Source: Haliclona indistincta (Eukaryota; Porifera; Demospongiae; Haplosclerida; Chalinidae). Taken from it: 64,000 bases of DNA. The notes below the pieces were generated by a model. The model made no database searches, was not told the origin of the DNA, and saw only the letters and a list, made by a program, of their open reading frames with translations. Position 1 is the first letter of the stretch, and each line of letters opens with the position of its first letter. The stretch is from the NCBI GenBank assembly GCA_964017065.1, contig OZ024783.1, forward strand, positions 14,196,040 through 14,260,039, read 5' to 3'. Shown piece after piece: positions 21,701-33,209 of the stretch. Made by a program: the position numbers and the translations under genes.

Positions 21701-24700
21701 CCTTTGCCTAAAATGTGCAATGTTTATGTTTTGATACAAAGCTCTTTCATTCGTGTAATATTATTTATTGTGTGTTGTCTCCAGGTATTTGCTGATCTTC
21801 CTCCTCACTTCATTATCGATGAGAAGTGTCTTCACCAAGGGAAGTTTGTTGCTGAAGGAGCGTTTGGGAAGATCTATCAAGGCATACTGTACCCATATCA
21901 ATCAGCTACTGTGAGGAACTACATTCAGATACTGTGATGTTTGTCTTTAGAAGTGAAAAGTGTAGAGTGTCATTGATGCATCTGCATGTATACATGCATG
22001 TTCTGTTCTCCGTTGTGTGACTAAAGGCAATGGTGTCTACAGAGCTTGAACTATAGTGCATAAAGACGACGTTCTACACTTTACACTTCAGCATTAGCTG
22101 TATGATAGTTTCGTGTACCAATGTACAGTAGTAGTCACAAAATTCAGGTCAGCCCTGGCTCGTCCACCATTTTGCTGTCATTACACATGTGTTGTTCTTT
22201 CAGTTTGTGTCCTCCCATTTAGTAGCCTCGTCCCCACGCCCAATTTTCGCTAACTTTACGGAACGAATGACGGAACGAAACGCGAAAATAGGGCCTGGTA
22301 TCCATTGCAGGGGTATTGGTGCGCATGCGTTAGTCGTTATACAGAATCTGTATAATCGGCAGGATATTCTGAATCCGTAACCTTGTATTCTTCTAGGATA
22401 CTGCGTCATTCCGTGTATTTGTCTGTATTCTCGCTCTACTGTAATGGAAGTTCTCACTGTGTGCACGTTTCTCTGCTTAGCGTAAAGATTGCAAACACGT
22501 GTGGACTAGTTCAGGAAGTCTAAGCCGATCTACTGGCGCCCTCACAAACTCCACGTGAAACTGTAGCGTACCAAGACTTTCACGAGTCCATTTTTCCAAC
22601 TGAACGATGGTTTTACTGGCTGCCCTGGTTGTCTTCAGACTCCCTCGCGACGGATCAAATCTTCTAGAGTGCGTGTTTGCTTAGCTATATTTCGTTTCTT
22701 GTTTTTAAACTCGCTCAGACTCTTTAATTTTATTCATGCATGCGTACCATTAATTACCCTTGCAATAGAGACCAGGCCTTCATTTTTCGCCGTTTCGTTC
22801 ATTTGCGTTTATCGTTGCGAAAAATTTGGGCCTGGGGACGAGGCTACCCATTTAGCTACAATCGTGCATCGTATAAGCTTCATTTGACCTTCAACACACG
22901 TCCCAATGCCTGCAGTCGTTATACAGTATACTTTACAAGTAGTGAATATTGTGTTATCAATGCACCAATGTGTTTTTATCAGCATACCCATTCGTAACGT
23001 CACATTGTTGTTTCATTGCTTCAGCCGATTAATTACATGCTCACGATTTATTAACCCTGGTTTCCATCCTATTGTGTAGCAGTATCTCTAGATAGATCAT
23101 CTGATGTTATGTAAACTTGAGTATGTGTATAGATCCGAACATAGTCATGCTGCAGATCCCCACTAGTATCATAGAAACAACATTCACTGATATAATAGTT
23201 CATCATGGGGTGGTCACTCCAATTGGTCCTGTACTCACATCTGCGACCGCGGTCAGAGATTTGACCGTCCAAATTGGGCCTTAACTGCTTAACCTCTGAT
23301 TTTACCGCATTGACCCAGGGATAATGAGTAAGCTCCTATAGTAATTAGCTAGCTTTGGCACGTCTTGACCGTACAGCTAGAGCGGCTCCAGTGAGTCTGT
23401 AGTTGCTGTTTAATTTTGTCCCAATGGTCGCCATATGTACCAATTCATATAATCATTAAAAGTCCATTGCCTGCATGGCTTATTAACTCTGTATCCCGGG
23501 GGGTTCCAGCGTCGGAAATTCCTGACCCTAACCCGGTTTTTCAGTTTGCACCGTTACCCACCACCCACTACGTCATTTTGCATCATTATAATGATATTCA
23601 TAATCGACGTTTGATTATTCATGGTGTTAATTATATTCACGCAATACCACAATACTTAATATTCATACATCGATCGCGGCGATGGCTGCAGCAGCAGACG
23701 AAAGCGCTGTTACTGTGGCCGTGGTTTTGAAACAACAGCCCTCAGTGACTACCACACACCAGAACACAAAAGAACCAGCGACTTAGGCGGCAAGCCATGA
23801 CAGCAAACAAGATGCAACGCCTGGTCAGCTACTTTCCAAGGCTGCAGCTCTTGCGGATTTCTCAGCTCTAGTTGCACAACAGTTGTGTCCTTCATTACCA
23901 TGCAATTACGCTACTCTGCCACTGAATATAGTCAGAAAAATTAATAAACTGGTTTAATGGACATGTTAGTAGAAATTATCCACATATCTGGTCAGAAATA
24001 GATATAAAACTCCTAAAAATGTCTGTACTATTTTTCAATAAATGGACTTTTTTTCCAAAATGGTCTTTACCCACCCACCCTCTTTTTTGGCTTAGGGTCT
24101 GAAACTTTTAGTATTGGAACCCCCTGCTGTATCCTGTTATTTAGTCTGAGATAAACTGTTATGTTATGATACATACATCCGAATACGGTCATACCTGAGC
24201 CCCACTAGTATCGTAACAGTAGCATTCACTGGTATAAGTAAGGTTCGTCTATCTAGTTGATTGGCCCTGGTCATTAGGCCAGGGCTATTCATAACATGCA
24301 AAACGTGCAAAAATATAAAAAAAGTGATTCTTGTGTTAGCTTCGGAGCTGTCCCCATTGAGTCACAATTTTTTGGCTATTGTTCAGTTGTAATACAACTT
24401 CTTGTGCTTATCGTCTTACTAGTACATTTAGCTGCTCCTGTACCTGAAAATATAAGTAGCAAATAAGTAGCCGATATCAGTAACTCAAATCTCCACTTCA
24501 GTGTGTTTAGCAACTCAGCTAGCAAGCCTTTTACTAGTGTGCGTCCGAATGTTGTATATTGATTTGTAATAAAAAGTGCAATTTATTAGTTCTCTAGTAG
24601 AGATGATTTTCTCTTGTTCTCTACAGGATGATGAGGGCCGGGAGGTAGCTATCAAGGTCGGTAAGCAGGAGAAGCACACGTCAGGACCAGAGAGCCTCAT

Positions 24701-27700
24701 GAAATCGTACGCTGAAGTGAGGGTAGAGGTGACCGTGCTCAAGAGACTCTGCCATGAGCACGTGATTGAGTTCCTGGGAGTGCGGCTGAAACCACTCGGC
24801 TTCTTGATAGAGTGGGCTCCTCTGGGAGGCCTCCATACCATCCTGAAGAGCTACTTCAAATCAGACGCCAGGATCAGCCCCTGGGTCCTGTGTGAGACAA
24901 CTCGTCAGGTTAGTGTGTGAAGATGTCGTGTCAAATTCTGAATAATTTTTACGACATGTGCACGGTCAACACTTGTACTTGCTAACAAAGTAAAATAACA
25001 TTTTATTGCTTCTTTGGAAAAGATCTACATTTATAATTTTATTGCGAATGGTCATATCAGTTGCAGAAGAGTCTGATTACTATTTTCAACCAATTAAACT
25101 TTAACATGTTCAGTGTGAATACACAGTAATGGTTTCATCTACTTTCTCTCTCTCTCTCTCTCCCTCTCCCTCTCTCCATCTCTCTCTCTCTCTCCCTCCC
25201 TCCCTCCCTCCCTCCCTCCCTCCCTCCCTCCCTCCCTCCCTCCCTCCCTCCCTCCCTCCCTCCCTCCCTCCCTCCCTCCCTCTCTCCCTCTCACTCTCTC
25301 ACTCTCACTCTCTCACTCTCCCCCTCTCTCCCACCCTCCCACAGGTAGCCAGTGGAGTTGCCTATCTCCATCAGAACAACGTAGTCTACTATGATCTCAA
25401 GAGCCCCAATGTGCTGGTATTCATGTTCCCCTCTCCCTCTGAGAGCATAGCATGCTCGCTGGGTCACACTCGAACCTCTCCCAGTGAAGTGCCCGTACTG
25501 GTCAAGGTCTCTGATATGGGGATCAGTCAGATGCTGTCACCAGGCGGCGTCATGGGATTCAAGGGAACTCACGGGTTCATGGCTCCCGAGATATTACTGT
25601 ACAAGGGACACGAGGCTTATACTGAGAAAGTGAGTTGTAATACATACAAATGCATGTACTAGCTTGGCTCTCATTGCTAATATATGTCAGTACACATGAA
25701 AAATGTAGTGATTTTACAAACTGCGATTTCCAGTACTGCCCAGACATGAAAAGCGTGTCTATCCTGGATAGCTGCTAGAGAGCTCAAATCGAAATGGTCT
25801 TCAAAAATGCCTAGCACACAACTGTACCTGGCTTACGTACATGTTTTAAGATACTATTTTTCCTCTCTTCAGTCTCTAGTTCACAATGGGTTGCATTGAC
25901 AGTACCGCTAGAAATAGAACTCGTTTCTATCGTTGTGGCAGTCAAAGAAAAAACATGCGTTTAACTGCGCCACATACGCGTTGCGATGTATTGTGAACCG
26001 AACGATTTGCCGCATCACTTAGCTTTGCGACTCTTGTGAACTAGGCTTTACTACTCCACGTATTATTACTACTATTCCACGTATATGTTACTGTCCCTCT
26101 CTCTCGCTCTCTCTCTCTCTCTCCCTCCCTCCCTCCCTCTCCCTCCCTCTCTCTCTCTGTAGGTTGATGTGTTCTCGTTCAGTATGTTCATGTATGAGCT
26201 CATCTCGTTGCAGTGTCCGTTTGAGAGACAGAACTTCATGTCAACACAGATCGACAAGATGGTGTCAGAGGGAGAGAGACCTCCTCTGCAATACAGAGTA
26301 AGCTGATCAATATGCTGTCTACACTGTAGTTCATGATGTGACGTCACGTACTACGTTTTGATTTGGAGGAAATTAATTTTTAGTTTCCTATCCCGTACTG
26401 TAATATCTATGATCCAACATTTGTACATATTGAGGCAAAATGTTTATGTTATGTTATACATGTATAGCAACATTGTATTATGTCTTTTTACAAGCATAGT
26501 GTACTTCACTAAACAGTAGTACATGTACATACATGTATATACCATAGTGTGTGGGCGTCCCCATACAAGGCACAGGTGGTATATTCATCATATTCCCCAC
26601 CATGGTGAACACCTCAGTTAACCCATTGAAGAGTGAATTTCTCATATACCTCCATGGTGGTACACAACCAAAACAAGGTCTCCGTATCAAGGACGTAATC
26701 TATTATGATACCGCGTTGTAGCATATCCCTTGTATCAGAACTTTCCGGTAATCGAATGTAACAGCCTTGTACTAACAGCATTGTTACCGTAACTATATCA
26801 GTACTGTATCTGGCTTCGCCCCTGTTTCATACTGTAAAATCAGGTCTGAACCAACATTGTATCTATCCTGTATCACGCATTTAAATTTCATGTATATATT
26901 ATACTGTAAAAAAATATTATTGATTCATACAAAAAACATTACAACAATACAAGCGATTGGTTTCAAAATAAAAATATTATTATGAACATTGTAGCTTGTC
27001 TAAAGTAACTTCCTCCCGCTCAACAATGACAGAACCACTGTTCACAAAGTCGCATGACTCATCACACTGATGTACAAAAGAATACTTCTCCTTTAACTGA
27101 GGTAGATGGCATCAGCTTGAAGTTAGTGGTGATCGAATATAAAGGACAGTCTAGATTGTTTACTACACCTGCCATACCCTCCATCTGCTGTACAAACACA
27201 CCTTGTCGTTCTTGTACGATAAAATCTAGAATAATAATAATAAAACCTTCATGATGTAACAAACCTCAGTGCCCTCTTCTAATTTGATGAAAGAACCGTT
27301 GTGAGCCATTTGACCAACCTGCATCATCACTCCACCATACACAAAAACAAGAGCACTCAATGGTACATGTTCCGGTAGAAACAGCATGGAAGCGGAACAC
27401 AGACCAGCTATAATCAGTTGATACACCTTTTGCCACAACACTCACTTCTCCAAGCACCATTTGTCGAGTATGCTACATAAGAATATTGCGTAAAATTAAT
27501 TATATTATTTTCTCTGTGCATTAATATTACCTTCAATAGACGTAGTGAACCTGGTTGAAATATATCTTTGTCGTGGTGAAGGGTTCTGAGAGGGATACTG
27601 TGTACAAGTGTTGAACAGCACTTTGTGAGTATAGCTCCTGTAATCCTGCTCCACTACTATACAAGCACTATTATATTGATTATGCTCGAGAACATTAAGT

Positions 27701-30700
27701 TACCTTGTTTACCATCCAGCGACCCACCATCGCCAAGAAAACGAAGGTGTTCTAGCACTTCGAAACAATTCGCAATGTCCTTGCTTGGTGATTGACGATT
27801 ACCAAACAATGCCTCACATCTACAGTCATAAGATGTGCATCATAATAGTTATACATCATGCATTTATCTTACCTTTCAGTGTTAAAAGCAGAAGTAGGCC
27901 CAAACTCAATCATGTTATCTACTAAAATGTAAGAGAAAGTGAATCTTCGGCTTTTTAAGCATGTCAGGAAAAGCCACTCTGACTGCTTCAACAAATTCAA
28001 CACAAACACTATGACAGCTATCTTTGTTCTTGGTAGAAAAGGGAGTGATGTAGGCAATTTGAAATACCTTTACACAAGTATTACGAAGCATTCTTAGCAC
28101 AAAAATGTATAATAACCTTAGAAAGGCAAAACCAAACTTGGAACTGCTCATCATTGAGATAGTCCTAAACAAGATTGCCACCTGAAGAAATCATACATAA
28201 TAATTATCATTATTATTATTACTACCTGCATCAATGCTTTAAAATCTCGGCCAACAAATGAGCGATAATTTCAGGTGAGATTCCCCAAGACCTTTTCATC
28301 AATTCCTGACAAGGGGAACGCTTGCAAATGAGCATGAAGTTTTTTTCTTATCTTCAGCAGAAAGAGAAGACATGAGCATATATGAAGAAGATGCTTACAC
28401 GGACCCAAAAGGATCGTGTGAAGAGTCTCAACAGGAGTCGACCTAATACATGTGCATGATTTGTTCTTATTTGTCAACATACTATAATTAACTAACCTGT
28501 ACAAGTCACATGGAAGTGACAGTAAATAATTGGTGCTTTCTTTCAACCCACATTTTTTTCTTGCCTCGATTTTCTTGTTTTCCGAGGTCTTTGTTTTGAT
28601 ATTCTCAATTTGTTTCAGTGAATTTTTTTGTTCTAAGCTGAGCGACAGAGTCCAGTGCAATGTCCTTGTCAGTCTATTAATGTACATAATCAGGAGAACA
28701 TGAACTGTAATAAGGTACAACTTCGGTGTCATCAGAATAACATTTAATTACGCATTTCTGCTGTTACAAAAATATTTTGCATCATATTATGAGTAGCACG
28801 TTCTTCTCAGCGCTTTCAATGGCTTATATACGAGGTCTTTCCTTGCTTGAGCGCACACCAACAATATGTGTGTTCATAGCATTCTCTGTCACTAAGCAAA
28901 AAGTATCAGTGATCAGCTTGGAGTGTGTGTTTTCAAAATGCTACATCTCACAAGCACAAAACTTATATTGTTATTCTGGCACCTATATACATGCTGCTTA
29001 CCTGCTTATAACTATAATTTTTTCACTGTTACTATGAATTAATTTTAATAATTATTGCCAACACTTTTAGCAGTAATCATGCTTACCAATCGCTACTAGC
29101 ACTTTCTGCAGTCTTAGTCCAAGGTCGCCTGTAATAAGTAAGGCAATGTGTGTGTTAGTACAAGCTTTATGATCAGCTTAACTGACTTACTTCCGTGTAG
29201 ACAGCCACTGACCTGTCGCCATATTTGTAGATCTACAATAATGTTTCATGGCAAGTTCATCTTTGAAACACCATTGATAGTTTCAAGCCCATCAACCGTA
29301 TGATCGTTATCAACCGCCGTACAGGGCTGTTTGCCTGTATCATGGATGAAATATTATGGACATACTGATACGCGGATGTACCAGTCAACTACATTATTGT
29401 TTCAATACTGAAATCAGGCTAATAACAGACATGTGCGGTATCGATACAGAAACATTGCTGGATATTTTTGGTTGTGTATATATCGCATAATCCACCATGG
29501 AGATTATGCGATATATACCACCATGGTAATATATGAGAAATACATTCCTCAAGGGGTTAACCAAGAGGTGTGCCCTGGTCACGTGACCAGGTTGAGGTTG
29601 CACGACGGCGGCATCCTCGGACAGTTATTCGCCTTGCAACTAGCAGCACCCAGTTGCAGGGCGAAGATGCCGAGAAGTGGCTAAGATTTATAGTGTACAA
29701 TCATCCAGACACTAGTGGGTATTAAATTGGCAAGCATGTGACAAACCCCGCCCAAGTCATGTTGAATATTGCAAGAACAATTTGTAAAACTTGGCGATCG
29801 CTCTTTCGCTCTAGAAGCACAAAGCTGTCCAAGTCTTTCCCACACACTCTACTCAGGTACGCGTACACACTTGGGGCCTCCTCTCGGCCCGTGACTCACC
29901 GCTAAATCGAGATCCACGCGAACGCGAGCAAGAAGCGACGCCCACACGCTAAGGTATATAACATATGAACCATGGCTTGTCGGTGTGTATGCCGAATATA
30001 CCACCCTCGGTCTCGGTCATCGGAAGTTTGCAGCCTCGATAAACCCCTCGCTTCGCTCGGGGTTTATCTCGGCTGCAAACTTCCTCTGACCTCGACCTCG
30101 GGTGGTATATTCGGCATACACACCTCCAAGCCATGGTTTATATATTACATGTATCCTCTTAGAGGACACCCCTCATCCCTCTATAATGGACACTTATTGA
30201 ATCCCAAATATAACCCACATAATTTATAATAAACCCCTGACCAGAGGACACCCTCTCTATAATGGACATTTTTTGTTGGTCCCAATGGTGTCCACCTTAG
30301 AGAGGTTCCACTGTATAGACTATATATGCATGTACAAGGTACTGACTCTACTGAATAGATACACATGTACATTTATAGTGGATTGTAGACCAACCGTTCT
30401 TGCTTACTTTATATCAGGAGCTCAATAACCCTATTCTGTATCTGGACATTATGAGATGGGCCTGGCAGCAAGACTTCCACCAGCGGCCGTCAGCAGCACA
30501 GCTGGAGACCATACTCTCCTCACAGACCATCCCTCTCATGGTGGACGCCTTCAACCTACAGCCTTACTGTGACTCCGGCATCACAGCCTCGTGTACTGTC
30601 ACGCTGCCTATTGACATCTCAACCTCCTCCGAGGGGCTCCAAGGCAGTGTTCCGATGTCACCACCTGCTAAGCACACCTACATGACTCAAGGGGACGTAC

Positions 30701-31042
30701 AGGAAGAGGTGTGATTATGCTCTTTCGTGGACCCTGAGGTGACTGGTGTACCAGAGGCACTGCTCTCCATTATCAGCTTCAGAGGGAGAGCTAACTTCTG
30801 TGTTGATGTAAGGAATTTGTAATGTATGTTTATTTTCATCCATAAGCAAAACTCGAGTTTATTTTGTGGTGCACATTGTTATTTTTATTGATCAAACAGC
30901 ATACTGGAATAAGGCATTTTGTTTTTCTATCTAATAATGTATACATTGTACATGTATGTACAGCACAATAATAATGCATATTCTCTCTCCTTCTCTCACT
31001 CACTCCCTCCCTCTCCCTCCTTCCCTCCCTCCTCCCCCTCCC

Positions 31043-31074
<32 letters not shown>

Positions 31075-31128
31075 CCTCCCTTTCTCCCCCCTCTCTCTCT
31101 CTCTCCCTCTCTCTCTCTCTCCCTCCCT

Positions 31129-31183
<55 letters not shown>

Positions 31184-32845
31184 CCCTCTCCCTCTCCCTC
31201 TCCCTCTCCCTCTCCCTCTCCCTCTCCCTCTCCCTCTCCCTCTCCCTCTCCCTCTCCCTCTCCCTCTCCCTCTCCCTCTCCCTCTCCCTCTCCCTCTCCC
31301 TCTCTTCCTCCCTCCCTCTCTTCCTCCCTCTCCCTCCCTCCCTCTCTCTCTCTCTCTCTCTCCCTCAGCCTGTCAAAGTCGGCAACTCTCCGATCACTAG
31401 TATCTGCTGCGTCAACAATGGCGTCAACAACACAGTCTGGCTTGGTTCTGAAAACGGTCTCCTCATGGTATTCGACGCTATCACTCACGCTCTTCTCTAC
31501 AGTAGAACAGTCGCCATCTCATCTCACCAAGGCATCATATCAATCAGTCATATCACTAATATTCATCAGGTTCTCCTAGTGAGAAGTGACGGCTCTCTGC
31601 TCCTTTTTGACGAATCAGTCAGTGAACGTAAAATGACAAACGCAAATGGTTTTGATGGTCGTGTCTACGAGGATACTTACCTACCTGTTAAGAGTGTTTT
31701 GAAGACTCCCGAGAAGAACTCATCTCTGCTGTGCGCTCAACTAGTGACCATTCGAGGTTCTGACTGCGCCAGTGTGTGGTGTGGATCACAAAACGAGTTC
31801 ATCTATGCAATCAACATCAGTTATTCGCTGGTACATCATTGTAGACGATTGAAGCATCGAGACCTCTTGCAGACATCACAAACAGACAAGGTGGTCCACA
31901 TGGCTGTGATGGAAAAAGACAAGAACGTGTTTCTATGGACGCACACACATCCACACGGAATGATGTACTTGTGGAACTGCAAGACAGAGAAACTAGTCAC
32001 TTCACTGGCTTGCAAGGAGTATACCTCACAGACGAGTAAGTATAAGTGCTTTGTTGTATGTTTGCTGTAAACTTATATGTGTGTACATGTATGGTGATCA
32101 TTACAATACATTGTGTATTAGGATTTCTCTGGAATTCATCAAGACTGATTGTCTAATTCAATTGAAGTGATTATTCCCTAAAAGGCATTTTAACTTGATC
32201 CAATAATCACAGCCCTTTGAAATCTATTTCAGCTGCCTAATACTGTTTATTACAACCAGATTACTTACCTCTCTCTCTCTCTCTCCCTCCCTCCCTCCCT
32301 TCCTCCCACTCTCCCTCCCTCCCTCTCTCTCTCCCCCTCTCCCCTCTCTCCCTCCCTCCCTCTCTCTTCCTCGACCCTCCCTCTCTCCCTCCCTCCCTCC
32401 CTCCCTCGCTGAACCCTCTCTCTCCCTCCCTCCCTCCCACCCAGTATCCTCTCTGCTGTGTATGGGTAACCAGCTCTTCCTAGGCACCAGCGAGGGAACC
32501 ATCCACGTCCTCACTATCGATACCTCCAACTCAGTCTCCGCAGTCTACTCACTCTCTGCTCACACTCGCTCAGTACACACTCTCCTTCCTCTCGGCAGTC
32601 GCATCCTTCCTCGCCAATGGCTGCCCACTCTCATTGGTCGAAGCAACGTGATCGAGCAGTACGCTAACTGCATCACGCAAGATGACATAGACACCATCTC
32701 TGAGCGCATGATCGGTCACCAGCAACGGTTGCTGGTCAGCATCGGTCATGGGTTCCACGGAGTCTGTGGAAAGCTAGTTGAACCACTCATGAATCAACAG
32801 GACTTGTATGACACATACGTGTTGCTATGGTTACCACCAAGATGA
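18714..32845 (+). CDS. LRRK-family Roco kinase: COR, protein kinase, WD40-like (5' end missing, two disablements)
   Basis: Ten exons: 18714-18784, 19739-19867, 20018-21451, 21785-21910, 24627-24908, 25345-25629, 26163-26297, 30418-30807, 31369-32035 and 32445-32845, all with GT..AG borders. They encode about 1300 residues. The COR domain runs from exon 1 (NQAATFLHENG) through LFFVDPQWLCDMLAHVV and GFWARLISRFL. The kinase has a glycine loop (EGAFGKIYQG), VAIK, catalytic YYDLKSPN in place of YRDLK, DMG in place of DYG/DFG, and an APE motif. A WD40-like C-terminus follows (VWLGSENGLLMVFDA). LRRK proteins are GTP-regulated Ser/Thr kinases of membrane traffic. Two lesions are seen: a one-base frameshift at about 20996-21001 and a UGA at 30712-30714 where Trp is expected. 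Leucine-rich repeats and Roc are not visible upstream and may be in the gap. Confidence 0.85.
19089..19670. mobile_element. MITE in COR intron 1
   Basis: Ends GGGAGGTCCCAGTTGC and TGTGGGACCCCCT are inverted. Just inside are CCACCCACCCA blocks and a run of TACGTCATATTACGTCAT-like repeats. A related copy is at 23499-24125. Confidence 0.5.
22223..22846. mobile_element. Mutator-type MITE with 9-bp target duplication
   Basis: TAGCCTCGTCCCCACGCCC at the left and GGGCCTGGGGACGAGGCTA at the right are inverted ends. The perfect 9-mer CCCATTTAG flanks both sides (22214-22222 and 22847-22855). Internal GAAACGCGAAAAT and the inverted version extend the symmetry. It sits in the kinase intron and is non-coding. 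Confidence 0.75.
23205..23290. repeat. Solo end of the 9157-10343 element family
   Basis: GGGGTGGTCACTCCAATTGG and then CTCACATCTGCGACCGCGGT match the termini at 9157 and 10343. No opposite end is found nearby. Confidence 0.6.
23499..24125. mobile_element. MITE with GGGGGTTCC ends
   Basis: GGGGGTTCCAGCGTCGG at the left and TTGGAACCCCC at the right are inverted ends. Subterminal CCACCCAC blocks and an interior TACGTCATTTTGCATCATTA resemble 19089-19670, so the two are copies of one family. Confidence 0.55.
25139..25341. repeat. (CCCT/CT)n microsatellite at a 3' splice site
   Basis: About 200 bp of pure pyrimidine repeats end directly in the ACAG acceptor before the kinase catalytic-loop exon (25345). 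It acts as an expanded polypyrimidine tract. Confidence 0.9.
26093..26160. repeat. (CT)n microsatellite at a 3' splice site
   Basis: A pyrimidine-rich repeat ends just before the TGTAG acceptor of the exon at 26163. Confidence 0.9.
27000..28732 (-). pseudogene. Decayed DNA-transposon protein in a kinase intron
   Basis: The minus strand yields ordered fragments of a transposon-encoded protein that I recognise from sponge and cnidarian repeats. These are TPVETLHTILLGPCKHLLH (about 28440-28380), SFVGRDFKALMQ (about 28260-28225), FRTISMMSSSKFGFAFLR (about 28160), FPDMLKKPKIHFLLH (about 27970), and VDNMIEFGPTSAFNTER (about 27920-27870). A further stretch follows toward 27720. Frames change several times and stops intervene. 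The superfamily is uncertain. It sits between kinase exons ending at 26297 and starting at 30418, on the opposite strand. Confidence 0.6.
29475..29520. repeat. Palindrome TGTATATATCGCATAATC
   Basis: GTATATATCGCATAATC is followed by CACCATGGA and then the complement GATTATGCGATATATAC. The arms are 17 bp and perfect. Confidence 0.8.
29968..30139. mobile_element. 172-bp near-perfect hairpin (MITE)
   Basis: AACCATGGCTTGTCGGTGTG at the left pairs with the right end (CACACCTCCAAGCCATGGTT). The arms are about 75 bp, with a central CCCCTCGCTTCGCTCGGGG hairpin. It is non-coding. Confidence 0.7.
30150..30318. repeat. TCCACTGTA-type element remnant
   Basis: The left part (TCTTAGAGGACACCCCTCAT) and right part (GGTGTCCACCTTAGAGAGGT, then TCCACTGTA) are partially inverted. 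The left terminus is eroded. It is related to 18553-18620. Confidence 0.5.
30985..31366. repeat. Long (CT/CCCT/CTCCCT)n microsatellite at a 3' splice site
   Basis: About 380 bp of uninterrupted pyrimidine repeats, including a regular CCCTCT hexamer block at about 31180-31300, end in the CAG acceptor of the WD40-like exon at 31369. Open frames across it are artefacts. Confidence 0.9.
32269..32442. repeat. (CT/CCCT)n microsatellite at the last 3' splice site
   Basis: About 170 bp of pyrimidine repeat run into the CCAG acceptor of the last exon of the COR-kinase gene (32445). Confidence 0.9.
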
Positions 32846-32923
32846 ATTGTGTTGTTTCAATACTTTGTTTGTGTTTAAACGTTGTTCAGGTCTAACAAGT
32901 ATTTTTATTTATTATTTACTAGG

Positions 32924-32929
32924 AATAAA
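32924..32929 (+). promoter_or_regulatory. Poly(A) signal of the COR-kinase gene
   Basis: AATAAA lies 79 bp after the stop codon at 32843-32845. It is the first canonical signal downstream. Confidence 0.6.
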
Positions 32930-33209
32930 TTTGTGAAAATAACAATAATATTCATCTTTCAAACCCACAGTAGAAACAGAAAGAGCGATAATAGAATGTA
33001 ATTAGCGCATTCCTTTGTGCGTGGGCGTTGAAAGAAAGTTACAAGCTTTCCGCCTATCTTGTGTTGTTGTTTTGTCTATGTACACGCTTTCCGCGGCTGC
33101 TGTTGGGTAATCGTAGACGACACGCCATTTTAACAGTCAGTGCCAGTGTTCTTTGGTAGCTTTGCCGCGCTGTGAAGTCGATGAATGTCGACCCAGCTCT
33201 GCCCTTTTC

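Noticed and set aside
30956..31579. Ser/Pro/Leu repeat frames and Arg/Glu repeat frames
   Set aside because: These are translations of (CT)n/(GA)n microsatellites. Only the part after 31369 in one frame is real exon.
33153..33209. Extension of the galactosyltransferase upstream of 33210
   Set aside because: The frame is open but starts at TTG. The first ATG gives a proper signal anchor and family-like length.
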